Of a stretch of DNA of 64,000 nt, positions 34,831 to 44,173 are shown one piece after another. Source of the DNA: Rosettibacter sp037481715. GTDB taxonomy: Bacteria > Bacteroidota > Ignavibacteria > Ignavibacteriales > Melioribacteraceae. How positions within the stretch are numbered: position 1 is the first letter of the stretch; every line of letters starts with the position of its first letter. The DNA lies in the NCBI GenBank assembly GCA_037481715.1, contig JBBFLD010000003.1, positions 62,001-126,000 on the forward strand, given 5' to 3'. The translations under genes and the position numbers were made by a program. The notes beneath the pieces were generated by a model. The model was not told the DNA's origin. It made no database searches and saw only the letters and a program-made list of their open reading frames with translations.

Positions 34831-35061
34831 TGGAGTTGTTCCTCAATTGTATTAAATGATTTTAATGTCATTTCAAAATTAATAAAATAGATTGGATAAT
34901 ACTGATATTAGCAATTTCATTATCAAATCATTTTCAAGAATAAATTATAATTGGAATGAAATTATGATTCTTAGTATTGCTGTCAACATTTAATGAGTAA
35001 CTTATGGATATGCCCCTCATGAGTTTTTTAACTTAAAAATTAATTAACTAACAAGAATAGT

Positions 35062-37014
35062 TTAATTATTGCTCTCTTTTCTTAAATATTTCTGAATCAG
35101 ATTAATCAATTCTTCTCTTACAACAGGCTTTTGTAAATAATCTGTAAAACCATGGTCTAAAAATTTTTGTCTATCCTCTTTCAAGGCAAATGCTGTAACA
35201 GCTATAATTGGAATTTTATTATAACCATGCAATTTTCGAATTCTTGAAAAAGTTTCAATGCCATCAATGCCTGCTCCAAGATTAATATCCATTAAAATTG
35301 CATCATAAGTTTTTATTTCTGCTTTTGCAATTGCAGTTATTCCATCTTCGGCTTCTTCTACATCAAAATCATTACTTAAATATTTTTGAAATATTTTTCT
35401 ATTACCTATGTTATCTTCAACAACAAGAACAATTGGTTTAGTAGATTTTTTCGTTATCAGAGTTTCAGAGACCAATTCTTTTCCATAATCAATTGTTTTC
35501 ATCAACTTTTTTTCAGATTGAATAGCAGGCAATTTAAGAATAACCATAGTTCCTTTTCCCACATGACTTTGAACTGAAATAAAACCATTTAATCTTTCAA
35601 CCATTTGCTTTGCAATTGACAATCCTAAGCCCATCCCTTCAAAAGGACGACTCATGCCTTCTTTTTCCTGACGGAAAGGCATAAATATTTTTTCTAACTT
35701 ATCTTTTTCGATTCCAATACCTGTATCAACAATTCTTATTATAGCAAAACAATTTTTATCATTCTCTTCAAGTCTGATGTTGATTGAGATTCCTCCTTTT
35801 GATGTAAATTTGATTGAGTTATCAACTATACTATCTATAGTATTTTTTAACAAATTGCGGTCTGTGTTAATCCATACTTCATTTGTGTCTATTATTAATT
35901 TGAATATTAATCCTTTCTTTTCAGTGTTTTTTCTATACTCGTCAGAAATACTTTTAATAAATTCAACTAGATTAAACTTTTCTTGTTTTACTTCTAATTT
36001 CTCTTTTTCTATTTCAGTCAATACAAGTAAATCATTCAATGTTTTTTGTAATCTTAATCCGGATTCATAAATATATTTTACAGATTCTTTGTGTTCTGGG
36101 TTATCGAGTTCATTCAAAAGAATTTCTGAGAAGCCGAGTATAGAAATCAAAGGTGTTCTAAATTCATGGCTTATATTAGATAGAAAATAAGATTTTAACT
36201 TGCTCATCTCTTCTGCTTCTTTTTTTGCTTTAATCAATTCTCTTTCATATTGTTTTCTAAGTGAAATATCAGTTTGAATTGCTACATAACCAATTAAATT
36301 ATGATTTTCATCAAAAATAGAACTTATAAGATTTTTGATTTCAATTAATTTGCCATCTTTAGTCCGGTTAGTCATTTCAACTACAACATGCTTATTTTCC
36401 AATAAATTCTTCCATAATTGTTCGTAGAACTCTTTATGATGTAATCCGCTTTTAAGAATTCTTGGAGTAGCTTTATTTACAATTTCATTTCTATACCATC
36501 CATACATTTCAGTAAAATATGGATTAACATAAATAATTGTTCCATCTACATCAGTCATCATAATTGCATCATTAGTATTTTCAACAGCGAGCATCACTCT
36601 TCTTAAAAGTCTTTCAGCTTCTTCTCTTTTTTTCATTTCATTTACTAATCTCAATGCTCTGCGCACAGCCGGAACAAGCCTGTCCATTCTATCTTTCAGG
36701 ACATAATCCATAGCACCAAGTTGCAAGCATTGAACCGCTCTTTCTTCGCCAATAGTACCTGAGCAAAAAATAAAAGGTATATCTTTTCTTTTTTTCTGAG
36801 TTTCAATTAATGCTTTTAATCCATCAAATTCTGGAAGGTTATAGTCAGAAATCACCATATCAAAATCTTTGTCTACAATCAATTGCAAAAAATCAGATTT
36901 TTTGCTCACTACAACGATTTCCGCATCAATACCACCAGCTAGAAGCATCTCTTTAACAAGTTCTGCATCATTCGAGTTATCTTCGAGGTGAAGAATTTTT
37001 AATTTTTCTTTCAT
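35062..37014 (-). CDS. Hybrid histidine kinase REC-PAS-HisKA-HATPase-REC
   Basis: A 650-residue soluble phosphorelay protein. An N-terminal receiver (residues 5-120, phospho-Asp57 in VISDYNLP) is followed by a PAS domain (about 140-255), a short coiled coil, HisKA with His283 in ISHEFRTPL, a HATPase with VDNSIKFTSKGG (N box), DTGIGI and MGLGLSIAKQM, and a C-terminal receiver (525-645, Asp576 in LMDINLG). No membrane helix and no DNA-binding output are present. It is the last gene of a five-gene signalling block and lacks a strong ribosome site. Phosphate could pass between the two receivers and the stand-alone receivers; order is inference. Confidence 0.93.
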   Translation of the reverse strand: MKEKLKILHLEDNSNDAELVKEMLLAGGIDAEIVVVSKKSDFLQLIVDKDFDMVISDYNLPEFDGLKALIETQKKRKDIPFIFCSGTIGEERAVQCLQLGAMDYVLKDRMDRLVPAVRRALRLVNEMKKREEAERLLRRVMLAVENTNDAIMMTDVDGTIIYVNPYFTEMYGWYRNEIVNKATPRILKSGLHHKEFYEQLWKNLLENKHVVVEMTNRTKDGKLIEIKNLISSIFDENHNLIGYVAIQTDISLRKQYERELIKAKKEAEEMSKLKSYFLSNISHEFRTPLISILGFSEILLNELDNPEHKESVKYIYESGLRLQKTLNDLLVLTEIEKEKLEVKQEKFNLVEFIKSISDEYRKNTEKKGLIFKLIIDTNEVWINTDRNLLKNTIDSIVDNSIKFTSKGGISINIRLEENDKNCFAIIRIVDTGIGIEKDKLEKIFMPFRQEKEGMSRPFEGMGLGLSIAKQMVERLNGFISVQSHVGKGTMVILKLPAIQSEKKLMKTIDYGKELVSETLITKKSTKPIVLVVEDNIGNRKIFQKYLSNDFDVEEAEDGITAIAKAEIKTYDAILMDINLGAGIDGIETFSRIRKLHGYNKIPIIAVTAFALKEDRQKFLDHGFTDYLQKPVVREELINLIQKYLRKESNN

Positions 37015-37064
37015 GGCTGATAATTAAAAAAATACCTCATTTTTGTTTTATATAATCAAATAAA

Positions 37065-37445
37065 TCATTTTCGTTCAGTGATACATTTTTCTAATGCAGA
37101 GAAAATAGTTTTTTTCGTGCATGGTTTTGCTATATATGCATCTGCTCCGTTTCTCATACAATTTTCTTTATCTTTGAGAAATGCGTGAGCAGTTATGCAA
37201 ATAATAGGCAAGTTTTTAAATTTCTCGTTTGACCTTAAATATTGCATAATTTGAATTCCATCGTGATTTCCTTTTAACGATAAATCCATTATCACTGCAT
37301 CGAAATCCCAATCTAAGTTATCTTCAATAAACTTTTCAAATGATGAATAAATTGCTGTCTGGTATTCATCTTTAAATAAAGTTTGATATAAATTTTGATT
37401 TAATACATCATCCTCAAATATCAGTAACTTTTTCATGGCTTTCAT
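37065..37445 (-). CDS. Stand-alone receiver (CheY-like) response regulator
   Basis: A 126-residue single receiver domain. The acidic pair is FEDDVLNQ, the phospho-acceptor is Asp54 in VIMDLSLKGN, and the conserved Thr and Lys are in ICITAHAFLKD and YIAKPC. There is no output domain. AGAGGGTAAG precedes the ATG at 37445 at proper spacing. It lies five bases after the 1030-residue kinase gene. It may be a phosphate shuttle or sink for the neighbouring kinases. Confidence 0.92.
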   Translation of the reverse strand: MKAMKKLLIFEDDVLNQNLYQTLFKDEYQTAIYSSFEKFIEDNLDWDFDAVIMDLSLKGNHDGIQIMQYLRSNEKFKNLPIICITAHAFLKDKENCMRNGADAYIAKPCTKKTIFSALEKCITERK

Positions 37446-37450
37446 AATAC

Positions 37451-40400
37451 TTACCCTCTATTAAAAATAATTGTAATCTTTGTGCCGACATTTTTTTCTG
37501 ATTCAACATGAATTTCAGCACCATTTATTTTACAATATTCTTTGACAAGTGACATTCCTAATCCAACACCATCAAATGCTCTTGTATAACCAGTAGATTC
37601 TTGAGAGAAAGGTTCAAACAATTTAGGCAAATATTCTTTTGCAATTCCTATACCTGTATCTTCAATTGATACACAAAGATTATTATCTTTATTGAATACT
37701 GTAATTATTATACCCCCTTCTTTTGTGTATTTTATTGCGTTATCAATAAGATTAGCAAATAATTGAATTAGAGAATATTCATCGCCTAATATTTTGATTT
37801 CTTTTGTTTTGGGAAGAAGTTTTATATATAAATTTTTCTCTTCTGTTGCTGTAATAAAATCGTTAATTACTTTTTTAATAATATCATCAATAAGATTTAT
37901 TTCTTTAAAGTTCGGTTTATAGAAACCTACCTGCAGCTGTGACATATTCAATATCATATCAACAGTTCTGATTAATCTTCTTGAAGCACTATCAATTGAA
38001 TTAAAATAAAAATCAATATCACTTATATTTCTACTGGTTAAATCCTCATGCAGCAAAGAAAGATAGCTTAAAATTGTATGAAGCGGGGTTCTAAATTCAT
38101 GTGACATTTGTGCAAGGAAGAGAGATTTCATTTTATCAGAATCCTCAGCTTTTTCTTTTGCTAAAATTAAATCGAGCTCCATCTTTTTTCGTTCAGTTAT
38201 ATCTGTAATCATAGCAAAGCTTCCTTTATAATTACCCTCGTCATCAATGAAAGGTGAAGCAGAAATTAATGTATAAATTATGGAGCCATCTTTTTTTACA
38301 AATTTTCTTTCTAACTGTGCTAATTCCCCTTTCTTTCTTTTCTCAATTTCATTTAAAAAACTTTCTATTTCTTCTTCTGGTAAAAATGATGTGACTTTAT
38401 TTCCAATAATCTCATTTATTTTATAGCCCAGCATATCTGCCATTTTTTTATTTACAGTAGAAATTAAATTATTTTCATCAACAATCATTATTCCTTCGTT
38501 TGCTGTTTCAAACATTTTACGGAACTTTTCTTCACTCTTTCTTAACTCATTTTCTGCTTTCTTTCTTTCTGTAATTTCAAAAATGTAACCTACAATTTTT
38601 TCAAGATTATTATTATCATCAAAAACACCTACTACATTTTCAATAACATTTACTATAGAGCCATCCTTTGCAATTAATTCCAATTCACGATTTTGCACTC
38701 TGCCATATTTTTGAATTTCTTCAAATAAACTTTCTCTAATTTCACCTGATGCAAAAAAATCTTTCACATTCTTATTAAGAATTTCTTCTTTATTATCATA
38801 TTTTAAGATTTTAACAAGGGAATCGTTGCATATTAAAATTGTTCCATCTGGTTTAAATTCAAAATCACCTGAAATATCATTATGGAAAAATAATTTATAT
38901 CTTTCTTCGTTGCGTTTAACTTCCTCTTCTGCTTTTTTTCTTTCAGTTATATCAAATGCAGTCCCAATGGAAGCTATCTCACCTTTCCATTTAATAACTC
39001 CAGCAGTAAAATCGAGCCATTTTTCAGTTCCATCTTTGCAAATAATTTTAAATTCATAGTTAGAAGGAATGTCTTTACCTTGTTGTCTTTCGAGCCCTCT
39101 TTGTTTTACCAAATCTCTAAACTCTGGATGCACTATATCCCAGAATTTCATATTTAATAATTCATCTTCGCTGTAACCTGATATTCGTTGCACTGCTTTA
39201 TTGACATAAACAAAATGTTCCCCTTTATAAACAAAAATTGCTGTAGTGGTAGTATCTGCTAATGTTCTAAATAATTCCTTTTCTTCTTTTAACTCTTCTT
39301 CAAGTTTTATTTTTTCTGTTAAATCATATACAGCGATTAGTTTTAATTTATGTTCTTTTGTTTCTTCTAATAAATTAGATTTTATTTCTGCAAAAATTAT
39401 ATCTCCATTTTTTTTCTTTTGTGTGCATAAATTTGTTATAACAGAAACTTCATCATTAGAGCTAATTAATTCAGAATAATTTTCATCCAGGCAAATTTCT
39501 TTGAAAGAAATCTTAAGAAATTCATCTCTCGTGTATCCATAATATTTTACTGCCTCATCATTTACTTCTATAAATTTTTGAGTCCGTTCATCGATAATTA
39601 GCATTGGAATTGGATTAGAATAGAATAAATCTTTAAATCTTTCTTTAGTCAGTATTAATTGTTGTTCAGCTTTAACTTTTTCTTCATATGTTTTTATAAG
39701 AGCTTCTTCTAATTTTTTATTCAGCTCGATAATTTGATTTTGTTTTTCTTCATTCATCAATTTTAGTTTATATATCGCGTATGCATGTTCAATAGCACTT
39801 GGCAGTTGTAACAAATAATTTTTTCTCTTAATTATATAATCATAAACTCCTAGTTTTAATGCAGTTATTGCTGATTCTTCATCAGTGCTTCCTGTTAGAA
39901 TTATTACAGGCTTATCATAACCCGAGGTTTTCAGTTTTTTAAATATTTCAATACCATTCAATTCGGGCATCAATAAATCGATGAGTATGACATCAAAAGG
40001 TTTATTCTCTAATAATTGAAAAGCTTCGTTAGCAGTTTTTACTGCGGTTAAATTTATGTTTTTAACTTGTCTTTTTATGTAATCAACAGTTAATTCAATA
40101 TCATTTTCATCATGTTCAATATAAAGTACATTATATACTTCGGGTATATATTTTTCTGTGGACAATTTATGCAATGAATACTTATTGTAAACATCTTTTA
40201 ATAACAGAGCTAATTCATCAATCTCGATTTTATTTTTATTAATATAATCCACAGCACCATATTTAAGAGCTTGTATAGCAACATTTATGTCGCCATATCC
40301 AGTAAGAAAAATTATTGGCACATTATAATTTAGATTCATAATTTTTTTTATTAATTCAAGTCCATTCATACCTGGCATTATATGATCTACTAATAAAATA

Positions 40401-40543
40401 TCATATTTTTCCTTTTGGATTAATTCCAGACAATCTTCTGCAGAGGTTACACCCTCAATATCAATATCATTAATTTTGCATATTAATGATTCAGTTAAAT
40501 ATTGAATCATTATTGAATCGTCATCAACAATAAGAACTTTCAT
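37451..40543 (-). CDS. Multi-PAS hybrid histidine kinase REC-REC-PAS(x4)-HisKA-HATPase
   Basis: A 1030-residue soluble sensor. Two N-terminal receivers (Asp53 in LLVDHIMPG; Asp189 in LIDLLMPELNG) are followed by a coiled-coil linker (265-300), four PAS/PAC units (about 300-415, 425-545, 545-665, 670-790), HisKA with His815 in MSHEFRTPLHTI, and a HATPase with NLIDNAIKYTKEGG, DTGIGI and VGLGMSLVKEYC. A GAGGAG site precedes the ATG. It lacks membrane helices, so it senses cytoplasmic signals or other proteins. Tandem N-terminal receivers suggest input from more than one kinase. Ligands of the PAS domains are not predictable. Confidence 0.93.
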   Translation of the reverse strand: MKVLIVDDDSIMIQYLTESLICKINDIDIEGVTSAEDCLELIQKEKYDILLVDHIMPGMNGLELIKKIMNLNYNVPIIFLTGYGDINVAIQALKYGAVDYINKNKIEIDELALLLKDVYNKYSLHKLSTEKYIPEVYNVLYIEHDENDIELTVDYIKRQVKNINLTAVKTANEAFQLLENKPFDVILIDLLMPELNGIEIFKKLKTSGYDKPVIILTGSTDEESAITALKLGVYDYIIKRKNYLLQLPSAIEHAYAIYKLKLMNEEKQNQIIELNKKLEEALIKTYEEKVKAEQQLILTKERFKDLFYSNPIPMLIIDERTQKFIEVNDEAVKYYGYTRDEFLKISFKEICLDENYSELISSNDEVSVITNLCTQKKKNGDIIFAEIKSNLLEETKEHKLKLIAVYDLTEKIKLEEELKEEKELFRTLADTTTTAIFVYKGEHFVYVNKAVQRISGYSEDELLNMKFWDIVHPEFRDLVKQRGLERQQGKDIPSNYEFKIICKDGTEKWLDFTAGVIKWKGEIASIGTAFDITERKKAEEEVKRNEERYKLFFHNDISGDFEFKPDGTILICNDSLVKILKYDNKEEILNKNVKDFFASGEIRESLFEEIQKYGRVQNRELELIAKDGSIVNVIENVVGVFDDNNNLEKIVGYIFEITERKKAENELRKSEEKFRKMFETANEGIMIVDENNLISTVNKKMADMLGYKINEIIGNKVTSFLPEEEIESFLNEIEKRKKGELAQLERKFVKKDGSIIYTLISASPFIDDEGNYKGSFAMITDITERKKMELDLILAKEKAEDSDKMKSLFLAQMSHEFRTPLHTILSYLSLLHEDLTSRNISDIDFYFNSIDSASRRLIRTVDMILNMSQLQVGFYKPNFKEINLIDDIIKKVINDFITATEEKNLYIKLLPKTKEIKILGDEYSLIQLFANLIDNAIKYTKEGGIIITVFNKDNNLCVSIEDTGIGIAKEYLPKLFEPFSQESTGYTRAFDGVGLGMSLVKEYCKINGAEIHVESEKNVGTKITIIFNRG

Positions 40544-40587
40544 AAAGACTCCTCATTTTTAGAGTTTGTGTATGAAGCATAATTATT

Positions 40588-41031
40588 TTACTCTCTCTCA
40601 AGCGGAGGTTCATTTAATATTGCCCAGAAATAACCAAGATTACTAATTGCTTCAATAAATTTTTCAAATCCTACCGGTTTAACAACATAAGCATTTACAC
40701 CTAAGTTATAACTATCAACTATATCTTTTTCTTCTTTAGAAGAAGTAAGCATTACAACAGGAATAGTTTTTAATTCAGAATCATTCTTAATTATTTTTAA
40801 TACTTCTAAGCCATCTACTTTGGGCATCTTCAGGTCTAATAAAATGCAAGCAGGATTTTCTTTTTCTCTTTGAGAATACTTACCCCTTCTGTATAAATAA
40901 TCAAGAACTTCTGCTCCATCGCTAACAACAAGAATTCGATTTGCAATATTGTGTTGTCTCAATGCTTCGAGTGCGAGTTCTACATCATTTGGATTATCTT
41001 CTGCTAAAAGTATTGGTTTTAATTTGCCCAT
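40588..41031 (-). CDS. Rcp1-like stand-alone receiver
   Basis: A 147-residue receiver of the Rcp1 subgroup: LAEDNPNDVELALEALRQHN, phospho-Asp66 in ILLDLKMPKVDG, the VVMLTSSKEEKDI Thr/Ser switch, and YVVKPVGFEKF with the conserved Lys. Rcp1-type receivers are usual partners of kinases with an SHDLRAPL box, which is what the next gene upstream encodes. GAGG lies five bases before the ATG, 12 bases after that kinase's stop. It has no output domain. Confidence 0.93.
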   Translation of the reverse strand: MGKLKPILLAEDNPNDVELALEALRQHNIANRILVVSDGAEVLDYLYRRGKYSQREKENPACILLDLKMPKVDGLEVLKIIKNDSELKTIPVVMLTSSKEEKDIVDSYNLGVNAYVVKPVGFEKFIEAISNLGYFWAILNEPPLERE

Positions 41032-41043
41032 TGTAACCTCATT

Positions 41044-43959
41044 TTATTTTGGTAATGTGAAATAAAAAGTGGCACCTTTATTTACTTCTCCTTCTGCCCA
41101 AATTTTTCCGCCGTGTTTATTAATAATTCTTTTTACAATACTAAGGCCTATACCTGTACCGCTGTAATCAGATACATTATGAAGTCTTTGAAAGACACCA
41201 AATAATTTATCTTTATAGTCCATATCAAAACCAGCACCATTATCTTTTACAGAAAATTCATAATAATCGTCCATTTCTTTACAGCTTACTTCAATTACAG
41301 CTTCTTCACATTTGCTTGTGTATTTTATGGAATTAGATAATAAATTTGTCCAGACTTGTCTCAATAATGCGTAATCAGCAATTACTTTTGGCATATTTGA
41401 AATTTTCCATTCAATCTTTCTGTTAGCTGTTTCATTTTCTAATTCTATACGGACTTCATTTATTATAGAATTAATATCGACCTCTGTTCTTTTCAATTCA
41501 GTTCTACCAATACGAGAAAATGCCAGCAAGTCGTCTATCAATTGACCCATTTTTTTAGATGCTTCTGAAATAATGTTAATATACCTAATAATTTTTTCAT
41601 CAGAAGTTTTTAGACTATTTTTTAATAATTCTATAAATCCATTTAAATGTCTTAATGGAGCTCTTAAATCGTGAGAAACAGTATAGCTAAAAGCTTCGAG
41701 TTCTTTATTTAATTCCATCAATTGTTGAGTTCTATCTTTTACTTTTTGCTCAAGTTCTTCATAGAATTTCTTTAATGATTCTTCATTTTTTTTATAAATA
41801 ATTGCTATGCCAATTAAATCAGAAATAGATTCAATAAGTTTTAACTCTTCTTCAGTTGGAACTTTAGGTTCATGATGATAAATTTCAAAAATTGCTACTA
41901 CATTGCCTTTGTCATCCATAATAGGTTCGGACCAGCATGACCTAAAATTTGCATTTTTAGCTATACCTTTGTATGGAATCCAAAGAGGATGGGTCATAAT
42001 ATCATCAACAATTATACGCTTCTTTGAAAAAACAGCTGCTCCACTTGAACCAGCATTTTCTTTTATTTCTTCTTTTTCAATTATTTCTTTATAAAAATCC
42101 GGAATATTAGGTGCAGCACCTATTCGAAAATGTTTTCTGTCTTCATCTAAAAGAAGAATTGAACAAATTTTTGTTGAATCTTCCTCTTCAACTAAACGAA
42201 CTATTAATTCAAGTATACTATTTAGTTCTTCACCACGAATAAGTGCATTTAAGACTTTGGCTTTATTTAGATTAGTTTGCTCCTCTTGCTTCTTTTTTGT
42301 TATATCAATCCCAGATGAAATATAAAATTCTTCTTCACCAATTTTTACTTTTTTATTAGATAGAAGAATAACAACTTTTTTCCCCTCTTTAGTTTTTAGA
42401 TTCAATTCTAAATTTTCAACATATCCCTTAGCTTTTATAGTATCTTGAAGCTTCTCGTAATTTTTTTTATCTATTATTCCAATCTCAAAACTTGTCTTGC
42501 CAATAACTTCTTCTTTAGTAAATCCATAAGATTCGCACCAAGTATTATTGATATCAATAAAAATACCCTCAGTATTAAGCAAAGCCATTTCTACGGGCAC
42601 AGAATGAAACAATCTTTTAAATTTTTCTTCGCTTTCAGATAATAACTTAGTTTTTTCTTTTACTCTGATATCCAAATCCTCGCTATATTTTGTGAGTTTC
42701 TCTTCGGCTTTTCTTCTCTCTTCTAATCCATATTTTACTATAAAAAATATTATAACCAATAAACTAATCTGAGGAATAAATATTAATGTTATAATTGTTT
42801 TTGTTTTTGAAATTTTATTTGCTTCAAGGTTTTGCCTGCTTTTTATTAAATTCTCTTCGTTAATTAAAAGTTGATTGCTACACGCCCTGACGCTGTCTGT
42901 TAATTTATTTATTGATTCTTCAATTAAATTAATTTCTGAATCTTTAGTTTCATTTAAAGCATAAGATAATTTTGTTGTTGTTATAAAATAATTCCTAAGC
43001 CTTTCTATTAAAGATTGCTGAATTGGGTTATCGGACGTAAGTTTTTTTAATTCATTTATAGCTGATGATGTAGAATCTAAATTATAACTATACTTTTCAA
43101 GATAATTTTTTTCACCAGTTAAAATGTAGCTTTTTAGTAATAATTGAGCATGGTCAAGATTATGTTCTAAATCTTTAATCTCATTTATTACCTGATGAGT
43201 ATGATTAATTAGATTAGTAGTTTCTTTTATAGTGTTAAATAATGCAACCAAAATGAAAAATATGTAAACAGTAAATACAAATATTGGGGTTATTATAAAA
43301 AATACTTTTTGTTCTACAGTAAATGCTTTTCCAGAAAAGTGCAAATAATATATTCCAATAATTATAATTATTATTGATATTGATAGCAGGATTGAAGTTT
43401 CATAAATAAATTCGCCTATCGTTCCAATTGTATATAAATTTGTTAATTGACCAGTTACAATAATAATAACGAGTGTAAAAGTTGATATTAATAAAAATTC
43501 TATTAGATATTTAACTCTTACTTTCAAAGAAATAAGAATAAAAACTAAACCCAGGAAAGAAAAAATTATAGATGCACTTAGAGGTTGCATCTTAATTTTA
43601 TTACTAAAAGTTAATTGGTTGGATGGACTTATTAGTAAATTGAAATAATTTATTGTCCAGTTAAAAATATTATCTAAGCTTAAAATAATCCCAGATAAAA
43701 ATAGAACAATACCTAAAACACACATTATTAACCTGTTATATCGAAATTTATAAATCATACACAGCAATGCTAATCCACATAAGACCAAAAATAAAGAAGA
43801 GAATGGTCTCAAAGGAATTTCGGCATTTAAGAAAATTTGGGATAGCACTCCCCCAAACCTCCAAGCAGAAAGGACTAAGACTCCTATTGTTATAGAATAA
43901 AACGCAGCTAAAAGGGGAAAGTATTTTTTTAATTGACTTAAATAATTTTTAATCTGCAT
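41044..43959 (-). CDS. Membrane sensor histidine kinase with CHASE3, PAS and GAF domains
   Basis: A 971-residue kinase with about seven N-terminal membrane helices, a periplasmic CHASE3-like helical domain (about 245-385: NHTHQVINEIKDLEHNLDHA and LLKSYILTGEKNYLEKY), a further helix, a coiled coil, PAS (about 440-560), GAF (about 580-730), HisKA with His763 in VSHDLRAPLRHLNG, and HATPase (NSIKYTSK, DNGAGF, GTGIGLSIVKRI). An in-frame TTG at 43971 overlaps the GAGG ribosome site, so the ATG at 43959 is chosen. It starts the five-gene signalling block and is the only one likely to sense the cell exterior. Confidence 0.92.
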   Translation of the reverse strand: MQIKNYLSQLKKYFPLLAAFYSITIGVLVLSAWRFGGVLSQIFLNAEIPLRPFSSLFLVLCGLALLCMIYKFRYNRLIMCVLGIVLFLSGIILSLDNIFNWTINYFNLLISPSNQLTFSNKIKMQPLSASIIFSFLGLVFILISLKVRVKYLIEFLLISTFTLVIIIVTGQLTNLYTIGTIGEFIYETSILLSISIIIIIIGIYYLHFSGKAFTVEQKVFFIITPIFVFTVYIFFILVALFNTIKETTNLINHTHQVINEIKDLEHNLDHAQLLLKSYILTGEKNYLEKYSYNLDSTSSAINELKKLTSDNPIQQSLIERLRNYFITTTKLSYALNETKDSEINLIEESINKLTDSVRACSNQLLINEENLIKSRQNLEANKISKTKTIITLIFIPQISLLVIIFFIVKYGLEERRKAEEKLTKYSEDLDIRVKEKTKLLSESEEKFKRLFHSVPVEMALLNTEGIFIDINNTWCESYGFTKEEVIGKTSFEIGIIDKKNYEKLQDTIKAKGYVENLELNLKTKEGKKVVILLSNKKVKIGEEEFYISSGIDITKKKQEEQTNLNKAKVLNALIRGEELNSILELIVRLVEEEDSTKICSILLLDEDRKHFRIGAAPNIPDFYKEIIEKEEIKENAGSSGAAVFSKKRIIVDDIMTHPLWIPYKGIAKNANFRSCWSEPIMDDKGNVVAIFEIYHHEPKVPTEEELKLIESISDLIGIAIIYKKNEESLKKFYEELEQKVKDRTQQLMELNKELEAFSYTVSHDLRAPLRHLNGFIELLKNSLKTSDEKIIRYINIISEASKKMGQLIDDLLAFSRIGRTELKRTEVDINSIINEVRIELENETANRKIEWKISNMPKVIADYALLRQVWTNLLSNSIKYTSKCEEAVIEVSCKEMDDYYEFSVKDNGAGFDMDYKDKLFGVFQRLHNVSDYSGTGIGLSIVKRIINKHGGKIWAEGEVNKGATFYFTLPK

Positions 43960-44173
43960 AACGCGCCTCAATTATTATGCAGCTTTGATTCACTCATAAG
44001 TTAAGAAATATCTATAATAAAATCTCAAAATAATTGATGTAAAAAATTAGCTATAAATAAAATTTACGATAAATTATTCATGTGTAAATTACTATAAAAT
44101 GAGAAAGGACGAGTTATTTTTCTAATTCAGACACATAATTTAGAAGTGCGCAAGAAAGTTTTTATAGTAAAAA

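Noticed and set aside
34831..35061. 231-base gap between the aldolase and the phosphorelay block examined for small RNA or riboswitch
   Set aside because: It is AT-rich without a stable hairpin or recognised motif; it most likely holds only the aldolase promoter.
43972..44173. Gap of about 200 bases between the membrane kinase and lnt examined for a gene
   Set aside because: No open frame with a start and ribosome site was seen; it probably contains the promoter of the signalling block.
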